Shown: piece by piece, positions 1 through 7,040 of the stretch | Layout: each line of letters starts with the position of its first letter | Numbering within the stretch: position 1 is the stretch's first letter | DNA from: Bacillota bacterium | GTDB lineage: Bacteria > Bacillota > Clostridia > Oscillospirales > Oscillospiraceae | Assembly: GCA_029268085.1 (NCBI GenBank) | Contig: JAJUHD010000059.1 | Span: 1-12,209 of the forward strand | Direction: 5' to 3' | Length of the DNA: 12,209 bases | Notes under the pieces: model-generated | The model's input: only the letters and a program-made list of their open reading frames with translations | Database searches by the model: none | Told to the model about the DNA's origin: nothing | Position numbers and translations under genes: made by a program

Positions 1-951
1 CGTTCCGCTGATTACGCAGGCCTCACCGATATTGCCGCCGTCTATAACGGAATTTACGACTCTTGAATATGCTCCGATACGGCTTCCCGAATGGACGACG
101 CTCCTTCCGATTACAACGTCGTGCCCGACAAGAGCACCGTCGCAGACAACACAGGGCGGAATGAGCCGCGCGGACGATGGAAGGCCACGAGGGGCGTAGA
201 TCCCGGGCGACAGGGAATTATTTTGGGCGGGGCTGATTTTGAGCTTACCGTCCAGCGCGTCCAGACAGCATCGGAGATAGCTTTTGCTGTTGCCGATGTC
301 GCACCAGTAGCCCTGCATCGGAATGCCGACAATCTCCAGACCTTTTCTGGCCATAAGCGGAAAAAGGTCGCGCGCGAAGTCAAAGGGAGCGTCCGGCAGG
401 ATAAGGTCGAGCACCTTTGGAGATACCATATATATACCGGTGTTTACAAGGTCCGTTACGACCCGCTCCCAGCTCGGCTTTTCGATGAAGCTGATGACCC
501 TGTCGTTCCTGTCGGTGAGGACGGTGCCGTAAGGTAAGGGCTCGGAGTGAGAGTAAAGCGCCATAGTTACAAGCGCGCCTCTCTTCTTATGTTCTTCCGC
601 CAGATAGCTGAGGTCGAAATCGCAGGCCGCGTCGCCGCTTATTACCAAAAAATCTTCGTTTCCGACAAAATCCTTGCACGAGCGAACTCCGCCCGCCGTT
701 CCGAGAGGTTTTTTTTCAATCCTGTACTGCATTGAAACGCCAAAGGCGCTGCCGTCGCCGAAATAACGTGTGATGCATTCGGGTTTGTGCCCCAACGTTA
801 CGCAGAGCTCCGGAAACCCGTTCAGCTTCAGAAGCTCCGTCAGATGTTCCATGAGCGGTTTTCCGAGAAGTTCCGTCATGGGCTTCGGCATGAGGTCACA
901 TATCGGCCGGAGTCTCGTACCCTTGCCGCCCGCCATAATGATCGCTTTCAA
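1..951 (-). CDS. Sugar-1-phosphate nucleotidyltransferase (mannose-1-phosphate guanylyltransferase-like), 3' end missing
   Basis: This gene reads leftward and runs off the window after 317 codons. The protein opens with the nucleotide-binding signature AGGKGTRL (residues 7-14), then PKP (22-24), the PLGTAGG loop (82-88), the metal-binding SGD (105-107) and EKP (157-159). This is the order of the NTP_transferase fold that activates sugar-1-phosphates to NDP-sugars. From about residue 265 the sequence becomes hexapeptide-like (VIG, RIG, NIG spaced by about six), so a left-handed beta-helix follows. The pattern of EKPSW followed by DLVNTGIY resembles the Firmicute and cyanobacterial proteins in which this half is fused to a phosphomannomutase/phosphoglucomutase half; that second half would lie outside the window, so the fusion is inference. 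GDP-mannose or another NDP-sugar for surface polysaccharide is the likely product; the nucleotide and sugar cannot be read from the sequence. I chose the TTG start at 949-951 because AAAGGGAG lies seven bases upstream and the next ATG (sixth codon) would remove the first beta-strand. Confidence 0.88.
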   Translation of the reverse strand, partial: MKAIIMAGGKGTRLRPICDLMPKPMTELLGKPLMEHLTELLKLNGFPELCVTLGHKPECITRYFGDGSAFGVSMQYRIEKKPLGTAGGVRSCKDFVGNEDFLVISGDAACDFDLSYLAEEHKKRGALVTMALYSHSEPLPYGTVLTDRNDRVISFIEKPSWERVVTDLVNTGIYMVSPKVLDLILPDAPFDFARDLFPLMARKGLEIVGIPMQGYWCDIGNSKSYLRCCLDALDGKLKISPAQNNSLSPGIYAPRGLPSSARLIPPCVVCDGALVGHDVVIGRSVVHSGSRIGAYSRVVNSVIDGGNIGEACVISGT

Positions 952-1106
952 AACGCCACTCCCTTTCGTTGAAGACGAGGAGAGCCGGGTCCGGTATCCC
1001 TCGCCTTAAGAGTATTTCCCGCGGAAGGCGAAAATAACCTTGGAAAAATTACCGTTTAAGCGCTAAAGCCTTATGGCGGCAAGAAAGGGATACTACTAAT
1101 AAAATG

Positions 1107-1135
1107 TTGCAGTAAAGGAAAAACATTGATATAAT
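1107..1135 (+). promoter_or_regulatory. Sigma-A type promoter for the gdpP operon
   Basis: The -35 box TTGCAG (1107-1112) and a perfect -10 box TATAAT (1130-1135) are separated by 17 bases. Transcription would start near 1142, giving a leader of about 78 bases before gdpP. No other strong promoter appears before hpt, so this probably drives gdpP-rplI-dnaB-tilS and much of what follows. Confidence 0.75.
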
Positions 1136-1184
1136 AACTAATCCAGCACAGTTATGATCAATGACGCAAGAACGCAGGAGCGAC

Positions 1185-1205
1185 CGGAGACCGTCTCCGC
1201 TTTTT
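1185..1205 (+). promoter_or_regulatory. Hairpin with T run in the gdpP leader (possible attenuator)
   Basis: CGGAGAC (1185-1191) and GTCTCCG (1193-1199) are inverted repeats around a single C. A realistic RNA fold is a five-base-pair CGGAG/CTCCG stem with a five-base loop, followed by C and five T. It ends just before the gdpP Shine-Dalgarno AAAGGA (1207-1212). It has the shape of a weak intrinsic terminator, but the stem is short, so either attenuation or a translation-start effect is only a possibility. Confidence 0.35.
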
Positions 1206-1219
1206 GAAAGGATTGTGAC

Positions 1220-3208
1220 ATGAACAAAAATCTCAGAAGATTGCTTGAGCCCGGGACAAGACTTTACTTTTTCTTTCTGGTGATCTTTGCCGGCATCGAG
1301 TTTATATTCAATATAAAACTGGCAGTCGCGGAGATCACTATAGTCGCTCTGCTTTTCATTTATTCCGTAATTATAAACCGGCGCAGACGCAGGGACTTTC
1401 AGGCCTATATCGAGTCCGTAACTGCGGACGTTGAAGCTGCCAAGAGCGACACGCTCGTGAACTTCCCGCTGCCGATGGTGGCTTTCCGGCTTGACAACAC
1501 GGCGATAGTCTGGGGCAACAGCTTTTTTTCCGAGATTTTCCCGAAGAAGAAATTCCATTTTGACACATGCCTGAGCGACCTTGTTCCGGGCTTTAAGTCA
1601 AAGTGGCTGACAGAGGGCAAGGTCCAGTATCCGGAGCTGATCGAGGCAAACGGCAGGCGATACAGGGTCTATGGCAACATTGTTCGAGGCGAAGCCGAGA
1701 CGAACCGGGACTTCATGGGCATCAGCTATTGGCTGGACGTTACGGAATACGAGCAGATCAAGGAAGAATACGAGAATTCCCGCCCGATAGTCGCGCTGAT
1801 ATTGTTCGACAATCTGGACGAAATATCAAAAAATCAGCCCGAAAGGGTGAAAACCCGTCTGCAGAACGAGATATCCGAGAAGGTCGAGAGCTGGTGCGCC
1901 GATATGGGCGCGATTGTATGTCATAATGAAAAGGATAGGTATACTGTCATTTTCGAAGAACGCCATTATAGGAAGCTGGTCGAAGAGAAATTCTCGCTTA
2001 TGGACAGCGTGCACGAGGTCGTGAGTCCTAGCGGCATACACGCTTCGGTGAGCATCGGCATCGGGCGGGATGGCAGCAGCTTCGAGGAGAATTACAATTT
2101 TGCCGCCCTGAGCACGGAGATGGCTCTTTCAAGGGGCGGAGACCAAACAGTTATAAAAAACCGTTTTAATTTTGAATTCTTTGGCGGCCGCGGCGCAGAA
2201 ATCGAGACACGCACTAAGGTCAAATCGCGCGTGATGGCGAGCGCGCTCTCAGAGCTTATGAAATCCTCGGGGCAGGTCTTCGTAATGGGGCATAAGTTTG
2301 GAGATATGGACAGCGTGGGCTCTGCGGCGGGACTCTGCTGTATCGCGAGAAAGCTCGGCTGCAAGCCATTCATAGTCATAGACGAAAAGAACTCGGCGGC
2401 GGAGAGCCTAATAGAAAAGCTCCGTACCGCTTCCGAGTACAGGGACGCGATTATAAGCCCTCAGGAAGCGATGATGCGGGCGGATAGGAACACGTTCCTC
2501 ATAATTGTCGATACGAACCGTCCGGAGCAGGTTGAGGATCAGAGCCTGCTTATGTCCTGCAACAGGGTTGCGGTCATCGACCACCACAGGAGAGCGGCAA
2601 GCTATATCCAAAATGCTGCGCTTACTTTTCTTGAACCATATGCTTCGTCGGTATGCGAACTTGTATGCGAGCTTGTTCAGGAGCTGGCCGAACAGTCCGA
2701 CATCCTCAAGGTCGAGGCTGATGCGATGCTTTCCGGCATCGTTATGGACACTAAGAACTTTACGCTGCGCACAGGCGAGCGCACCTTTGACGCAGCGGCA
2801 TTTCTGAACCGCGCAGGCGCGGATACGGTCACTGTCAAAAAGATACTTCAGAACGATATGGATGACACAGTCGCCCGTTATAAGATACTCCAACAGGTTC
2901 GGCGTTACCGCGACAATATTGCTGTCGCCGTAATCGAGGAGCCTCAGGAGAGGATAGTTGCGGCGCAAGCGGCGGATGAGATGCTGAATATTGTCGGCAT
3001 TCAGGCTTCAATAGTAATTTATCCGACTGAGAACGGAGGAGTGGCCATCTCCGCACGCTCAATAGGAGATGTGAACGTGCAGCTGCTTCTGGAGGAGCTC
3101 GGCGGCGGCGGAAACAAGTCCGCTGCGGGCGTCCAGATCGACGATATCTCCTTACGCGAGGGCGTAAACAAGCTCTTCGCGGCAATTGACAAATATTTTA
3201 AGGAATGA
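1220..3208 (+). CDS. gdpP: Cyclic-di-AMP phosphodiesterase GdpP (DHH/DHHA1 family)
   Basis: GdpP (YybT) is a membrane-anchored enzyme that hydrolyses cyclic di-AMP to pApA, keeping in check a messenger that controls potassium and osmolyte uptake and cell-wall homeostasis. At 662 residues it is normal length. Two membrane segments (about 14-31 and 35-53) are followed by a basic stop RRRRR, a PAS-like region (about 80-175), a degenerate GGDEF domain (about 188-313, ending LSRGGDQ at 303-309), and the DHH and DHHA1 domains. All six expected metal ligands are visible: H358, D362 and D364 in GHKFGDMD, D431, H455 in the DHH triad (454-456), and D510. In the DHHA1 glycine motif (628-632) the usual His is Asn632. 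The start has AAAGGA seven bases upstream. It is followed 31 bases later by rplI, its usual partner in Firmicutes, which supports the family call. Confidence 0.95.
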   Translation: MNKNLRRLLEPGTRLYFFFLVIFAGIEFIFNIKLAVAEITIVALLFIYSVIINRRRRRDFQAYIESVTADVEAAKSDTLVNFPLPMVAFRLDNTAIVWGNSFFSEIFPKKKFHFDTCLSDLVPGFKSKWLTEGKVQYPELIEANGRRYRVYGNIVRGEAETNRDFMGISYWLDVTEYEQIKEEYENSRPIVALILFDNLDEISKNQPERVKTRLQNEISEKVESWCADMGAIVCHNEKDRYTVIFEERHYRKLVEEKFSLMDSVHEVVSPSGIHASVSIGIGRDGSSFEENYNFAALSTEMALSRGGDQTVIKNRFNFEFFGGRGAEIETRTKVKSRVMASALSELMKSSGQVFVMGHKFGDMDSVGSAAGLCCIARKLGCKPFIVIDEKNSAAESLIEKLRTASEYRDAIISPQEAMMRADRNTFLIIVDTNRPEQVEDQSLLMSCNRVAVIDHHRRAASYIQNAALTFLEPYASSVCELVCELVQELAEQSDILKVEADAMLSGIVMDTKNFTLRTGERTFDAAAFLNRAGADTVTVKKILQNDMDDTVARYKILQQVRRYRDNIAVAVIEEPQERIVAAQAADEMLNIVGIQASIVIYPTENGGVAISARSIGDVNVQLLLEELGGGGNKSAAGVQIDDISLREGVNKLFAAIDKYFKE

Positions 3209-3239
3209 TAAGCAATAATCGGAAAGCGAGGATAAGCAT

Positions 3240-3689
3240 ATGAAGGTTATTTTTCTTACAGACGTAAAAGGACAGGGCAAAAAGGACGAGATCAAAGAGG
3301 TTTCCGACGGCTATGCGAGAAACTATCTGATTCCCAGAAAGCTTGCTCTTGAGGCGACCTCGGATTCACTTAACGCGATAAAAATCAAGGAAAAGGCAAA
3401 GGCGGCGCAGGCTGCCAAGGAAAAAGCCCTTGCTGAGGAGAACGCGAAGAAGCTCGAAAGCCTCGTTGTGAAGGTTGCAGCAAAGGCGGGGGCGGGCGGA
3501 AAGCTCTTCGGCTCCGTTACATCAAAGGAGATCAGCGAAGCACTGCTCAAGCAGCACAACATAATGATCGATAAAAAGGATATCGTTCAGAACGAGCCAA
3601 TCAAAAATTACGGCGCGTATTCCGTGAAGTGCAAGCTGGGCTATGAGATCAGCGGTACGATCAACTTGGTCGTCACAGAGGAAAAATAA
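3240..3689 (+). CDS. rplI: Large-subunit ribosomal protein bL9
   Basis: bL9 binds 23S rRNA near the L1 stalk and helps restrain ribosome slippage and frameshifting. The 149 residues match the family length. The N-terminal rRNA-binding domain carries the family signature, visible as GQGKKDEIKEVSDGYARNYL (11-30) followed by IP. A long Lys/Ala/Glu-rich connecting helix (about 42-75) follows, then a compact C-terminal domain (about 80-149). The Shine-Dalgarno GAGGA lies seven bases before the ATG. It sits between gdpP and dnaB (22 bases to dnaB), the standard Firmicute arrangement, and is presumably cotranscribed with both. Confidence 0.97.
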   Translation: MKVIFLTDVKGQGKKDEIKEVSDGYARNYLIPRKLALEATSDSLNAIKIKEKAKAAQAAKEKALAEENAKKLESLVVKVAAKAGAGGKLFGSVTSKEISEALLKQHNIMIDKKDIVQNEPIKNYGAYSVKCKLGYEISGTINLVVTEEK

Positions 3690-3711
3690 ACTTTTCGACA
3701 AGGAATCATTT

Positions 3712-5058
3712 ATGGACGAACTTTTCGAACTCAGGGTGCCACACTCGGCGGAGGCGGAGCAGGCTGTCATCGGCTCGATGCTTATTGACCCGGCCTGCAT
3801 CCCCGACGTTCTGCAGAGAGCGAAATCGGACGATTTTTATCTTGCGCTCAACCGCGATGTGTTCGATACGATAAGCAATATGTACATCTATGGACGCACG
3901 GTTGACCCGGTCACGGTGCTGGATCAGATGCGCGTCCGCGGGTGCCTTAGGGACAATTCTCAAAGCTATCTGCTGGAACTCATGCAGGTCACGCCGACCG
4001 CAGCCAACGTGATGAAATATGTCGAGATCCTGCGCGAGCAGTCGCTTCTGCGCGCGCTTCTTAAGGTCGGCGGCGAGATAACTGAGATGGTTCGCGAAGG
4101 CTCCGGCGAAGCGGATACAATGTTGGAGGCAGCGGAAAGGAAGATCTATGCTCTCCGTCAGGGACGTACGATCGGCGGTCTTATAAAGATTTCGAACGTT
4201 ATCCAGGACGTCTATAACCAGATTTCTGAAATGGCGGCGTCCGGCATCACGATGCCCGGCCTGCCGACCGGCCTTTGCGATCTCGACAGCACGATCCTTG
4301 GCTTGAACAAAGGCGATTTGGTCTTGATAGCCTCAAGACCCGGCATGGGCAAAACCAGTATTGCTCTGAACATTGCAATGCACGTTGCGAAGACCTCGAA
4401 AAAGGCCGTGGCTATATTTTCGCTCGAGATGTCGCGCGAACAGCTCGGCACCCGTCTGCTCGCGGGCGAAGCGCTTATCGACAGCCAGAAGCTGCTGACA
4501 GGCAGGCTCAGCCCCTCGGAATGGTCCAGAATCGGCGCTGCGGCTTCTATAATCAGCGAGACGGAGATACTAATCGACGACAACCCGTCACTCTCCGTAG
4601 CGGACATGAATTCTCAGTGCCGCAGGCTCGACAATCTGGGTCTTGTCGTCATCGACTATCTGCAGCTTATGCAGTCGGCCGGAAGCGGACATACCTACGC
4701 TGGAGAAAGCCGAACGCAGGCGGTCTCGGACATGAGCCGCATGCTCAAAATTATGGCGAAGGAACTGAACGTGCCGGTTGTCTGCCTTTCTCAGCTCTCG
4801 CGTGCCAACGAAGGCAGGACGAATAAACGCCCCGTCCTTTCGGACCTGCGCGAATCCGGCGCGATCGAGCAGGATGCGGACATCGTTATCGGCCTTTACA
4901 GAGAGGGCTATTATGACAGGGAATGCGCAACTCCCAACGAGGCGGAGGCCATCATACTCAAAAACCGCCACGGCGAGCTGAAAACCGTACCGCTGCTGTG
5001 GCTGCCGGAATATACCAGCTACGTTTCAGCCGAGAAACACCACGAAGATGAATATTGA
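3712..5058 (+). CDS. dnaB: Replicative DNA helicase DnaB
   Basis: This is the hexameric ring helicase that unwinds DNA ahead of the replication fork and recruits primase (called DnaC in Bacillus). The 448 residues are a normal length with no intein. The N-terminal domain begins PHSAEAEQAVIGSML (10-24) and runs to about 110; a linker leads to the RecA-like domain. Walker A is RPGMGKTS (209-216), Walker B LVVIDYLQLM (311-320), the DNA-binding LSQLSRANEGR is at 359-369, and LSDLRESGAIEQDADIV (376-392) and KNRHG (417-421, near the expected arginine finger) follow. I start at 3712 because AAGGA lies seven bases upstream and the protein then begins as the family does; an in-frame ATG at 3643 would add 23 residues inside rplI. 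The last 11 bases overlap tilS. Confidence 0.97.
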   Translation: MDELFELRVPHSAEAEQAVIGSMLIDPACIPDVLQRAKSDDFYLALNRDVFDTISNMYIYGRTVDPVTVLDQMRVRGCLRDNSQSYLLELMQVTPTAANVMKYVEILREQSLLRALLKVGGEITEMVREGSGEADTMLEAAERKIYALRQGRTIGGLIKISNVIQDVYNQISEMAASGITMPGLPTGLCDLDSTILGLNKGDLVLIASRPGMGKTSIALNIAMHVAKTSKKAVAIFSLEMSREQLGTRLLAGEALIDSQKLLTGRLSPSEWSRIGAAASIISETEILIDDNPSLSVADMNSQCRRLDNLGLVVIDYLQLMQSAGSGHTYAGESRTQAVSDMSRMLKIMAKELNVPVVCLSQLSRANEGRTNKRPVLSDLRESGAIEQDADIVIGLYREGYYDRECATPNEAEAIILKNRHGELKTVPLLWLPEYTSYVSAEKHHEDEY

Positions 5059-6385
5059 TTTTTGTGAAAAATATGATATGTTTCCGAAGGAAGGCATAGT
5101 GCTCTGTGCCGTTTCGGGCGGTAAGGACTCAATGTATCTGCTTGAAAACCTTCGGGAGCTCGCGCCGCTTTACGGCTTCGAGGTTCGCTGCGCGCACTTT
5201 GACCACCGTCTGCGCGGCGCGGAATCAGACCGCGACAGGGAATTTGTTAAAGCTTACTGCAAAGAGCGGGGTATTCCATGCCATGTCGGTTCTGCCGATG
5301 TGGCGGCTTATGCTGATGAAAACGGGCTCGGAACAGAGGAAGCCGCGCGAAAGCTGCGCTATGAGTTCCTTGAAAAGACCGCGGACGAGATCGGCGCGAA
5401 GCGAATCGCGACGGCGCATACCGCGGACGACAACGCAGAAACGCTCATAATGAACCTTATTCGCGGCAGCGGGCTCAAAGGCCTCTGCGGCATACCGCCG
5501 GTGCGCGGAAAAATTATCCGCCCCATGCTTCAGATCACAGGAGCGGAAGTTCTTGAATACCTTGAGGATAAGGGTATCCCCCACGTTGAGGACACGACGA
5601 ACGAAAAAGACGAATATACGCGCAACAGGCTCCGTCACAGAGTGATAACCGAGCTGAGGGGCGTGAACCAAAGCTTTGATGAGAACCTGATCCGCTGTAT
5701 AAGCCTTTTGCGCGAAGACGAGGAATACCTGTCCGGGCTTGCACGTAAGTTTATTGATACGGAATACAATGAAAACAGTTTATCCGCCTCAAGGCTTGCA
5801 GCTTTGCCGAAGCCGATTTCGGCAAGAGTGCTGCGGCTCATCGTGCCTTCCGGGCTCTCGGAAAAGCATATTGAGGCTGTGAGAGCGCTTGCCGCCGGAG
5901 ACGAAAAGCATGCCAGAATCGACGTTCCGGGTCTGCGTGTTATAAGAGATTATGACAGACTGATTTTCGGAGCGAGCGAATATTATAAAATTGAAAAACG
6001 AGAGCTGATTCCGGGGATGGCAACGGAGCTGCCAGAGGCCGGACTTGAAATAACCTGTGAATTAATAAATAACTGCAAGGAAATTCATAATTCATTTAAC
6101 ATTTTATTCTTTAAAAGTGATAGCATCTGTGGTAAGATATTTGTTAAGTCCCGCTCTGATGGCGAAAAGATCCGTCTTGCGGGAAGAAACTGTACGAAAT
6201 CCTTGAAAAAACTTTTTTCCGAGGCAAAACTAAATGGAGAGGGCAAAGAGCTGGTGCCGGTTTTTTATGACGATAAGGGACCGATTGCGGTTCGAGGCCT
6301 CGGTGTCGCGGAACGCTGCAGTCCGGAAACGGGCGACAATGTGATTAAAGTCACGGTAAAAAGCGCCGACGGTATGATAAGATAA
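5048..6385 (+). CDS. tilS: tRNA(Ile)-lysidine synthase TilS
   Basis: TilS uses ATP to attach lysine to cytidine 34 of the CAU-anticodon isoleucine tRNA, switching it from Met (AUG) to Ile (AUA) decoding; it is essential in nearly all bacteria. The 445 residues include the PP-loop SGGKDS (23-28), FDHRLRG (51-57), HTADDNAET (124-132), DTTN (182-185) with RNRLRH (192-197), and a C-terminal domain with RSDGEKIRLAGRNCTKSLKK (369-388) and the expected spacing. The ATG lies inside the end of dnaB with only a poor GAAG in front, so translation is probably coupled to dnaB termination; the next ATG (5078) has no better site. An AT-rich stretch (about 6057-6145) encodes the linker region and holds a promoter-like pair. 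The order tilS-hpt-ftsH is conserved in Firmicutes. Confidence 0.95.
   Translation: MNIDFCEKYDMFPKEGIVLCAVSGGKDSMYLLENLRELAPLYGFEVRCAHFDHRLRGAESDRDREFVKAYCKERGIPCHVGSADVAAYADENGLGTEEAARKLRYEFLEKTADEIGAKRIATAHTADDNAETLIMNLIRGSGLKGLCGIPPVRGKIIRPMLQITGAEVLEYLEDKGIPHVEDTTNEKDEYTRNRLRHRVITELRGVNQSFDENLIRCISLLREDEEYLSGLARKFIDTEYNENSLSASRLAALPKPISARVLRLIVPSGLSEKHIEAVRALAAGDEKHARIDVPGLRVIRDYDRLIFGASEYYKIEKRELIPGMATELPEAGLEITCELINNCKEIHNSFNILFFKSDSICGKIFVKSRSDGEKIRLAGRNCTKSLKKLFSEAKLNGEGKELVPVFYDDKGPIAVRGLGVAERCSPETGDNVIKVTVKSADGMIR
6110..6138 (+). promoter_or_regulatory. Possible internal promoter in tilS for hpt-ftsH
   Basis: TTTAAA (6110-6115) and TAAGAT (6133-6138) are exactly 17 bases apart, each matching four of six consensus bases, with TG one base before the -10 box (extended -10). 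It lies in the most AT-rich part of an otherwise G+C-rich gene. It could give hpt and ftsH independent expression. AT-rich DNA produces such matches by chance, so this is tentative. Confidence 0.3.
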
Positions 6386-6435
6386 TAGTCGGCAAAGCTT
6401 TATTTTTTATTTTATTTCCGGGGAGAATTATTGGG

Positions 6436-6984
6436 ATGACAAATGATATCATGAAGGTCCTTATCACCGAGGAACAGATCGGAAAACGCGTAGTTGAACT
6501 CGGCAGGGAAATCACGGAGAAATTTAAGGGCTGCGAGCCGCTTTTTATCGGCGTTCTGAAAGGCAGCTTTATTTTTATGGCCGACCTTATCCGCAACGTG
6601 GACATCAAGTGCTCCATGGACTTCATGGCAGTTTCATCTTACGGCAGCGGCACCACGACCTCGGGCGCGGTTAAGATCAATAAGGATCTTAACGAGGACA
6701 TCGAGGGACGCCATGTGGTGATAGTCGAGGACATACTCGACAGCGGAGTAACGCTCAATTACCTCTGCGGATACCTCAAAAACCGCAAGCCGGCCTCAAT
6801 CACTCTTGTTACCCTTCTAGATAAACCGTCCAGACGCAGATCACCGATCAAGGCCGACTTTGTGGGCTTTGAAGTACCCGACGAATTCGTAGTCGGCTAC
6901 GGTCTGGACTATGCGGAAAATTACCGCAACCTTCCCTTTGTGGGAATCCTGAAGCCTGAGGTGTATTCGGACTGTCGGGGATGA
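6436..6984 (+). CDS. hpt: Hypoxanthine-guanine phosphoribosyltransferase
   Basis: This purine salvage enzyme joins hypoxanthine or guanine to PRPP to make IMP or GMP. The 182 residues match the bacterial type I family closely. The LKG loop that contacts pyrophosphate is at 41-43, the flexible-loop region SSYGSGTTTSG at 67-77, the PRPP-binding motif VVIVEDILDSGVTL at 94-107, and the base-pocket segment with DFVGFEVPDEFVVGYGLDYA at 141-160. The start at 6436 has GGGGAG ten bases upstream; the alternative ATG five codons later has no better site. It sits between tilS and ftsH as in Bacillus (hprT). IMP and GMP production links it to the purine supply needed for nucleotide messengers, but no direct functional tie to gdpP is shown here. 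Confidence 0.97.
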   Translation: MTNDIMKVLITEEQIGKRVVELGREITEKFKGCEPLFIGVLKGSFIFMADLIRNVDIKCSMDFMAVSSYGSGTTTSGAVKINKDLNEDIEGRHVVIVEDILDSGVTLNYLCGYLKNRKPASITLVTLLDKPSRRRSPIKADFVGFEVPDEFVVGYGLDYAENYRNLPFVGILKPEVYSDCRG

Positions 6985-6986
6985 AA

Positions 6987-7002
6987 GTCTGCTCCGGCAG
7001 AC
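6987..7002 (+). other. Stable UNCG-loop hairpin between hpt and ftsH
   Basis: GTCTGC (6987-6992) and GCAGAC (6997-7002) form a perfect six-base-pair stem closed by C-G over the loop UCCG, a UNCG tetraloop, which is known to be exceptionally stable. It begins two bases after the hpt stop codon. No T run follows, so it is not an intrinsic terminator; a role in mRNA processing or stability is inference. Confidence 0.55.
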
Positions 7003-7040
7003 AAAGTGTATGTATTTAACGCAAAGGAAGTGATTTTTGC

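Larger units (their letters stand above)
952..1219. other. Divergent intergenic region between the nucleotidyltransferase and gdpP
   Basis: These 268 bases separate two genes that read away from each other. The right half contains the gdpP promoter and leader. Leftward, the best promoter-like pair I see is TTGCCG (1077-1082) and TTAAAC (1054-1059), 17 bases apart, both poor matches. An imperfect inverted repeat (CGAGG at 976-980 with CCTCG at 999-1003, enclosing CCGG at 985-988 and 991-994) would form a stem in the leftward mRNA leader just before its Shine-Dalgarno site; no T tract follows it. No sizeable coding region is evident, although two mini-ORFs lie in the gdpP leader. Confidence 0.7.

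Noticed and set aside
91..537. 148-codon plus-strand open frame at the left end
   Set aside because: It is the complement of the nucleotidyltransferase, whose minus-strand translation shows every family motif.
1142..1219. Possible c-di-AMP (ydaO-type) riboswitch in front of gdpP
   Set aside because: The leader is only about 78 bases and shows none of the paired repeats of that larger riboswitch class that I could recognise.
3643..3711. Upstream ATG that would lengthen DnaB by 23 residues
   Set aside because: It lies inside rplI, has no Shine-Dalgarno site, and the family N-terminus matches the start at 3712, which has AAGGA at good spacing.
6365..6393. GCCGAC/GTCGGC inverted repeat followed by a T-rich tract before hpt
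   Set aside because: The loop is 17 bases and the T-rich stretch begins several bases after the stem, so it is a poor terminator inside a conserved cluster.
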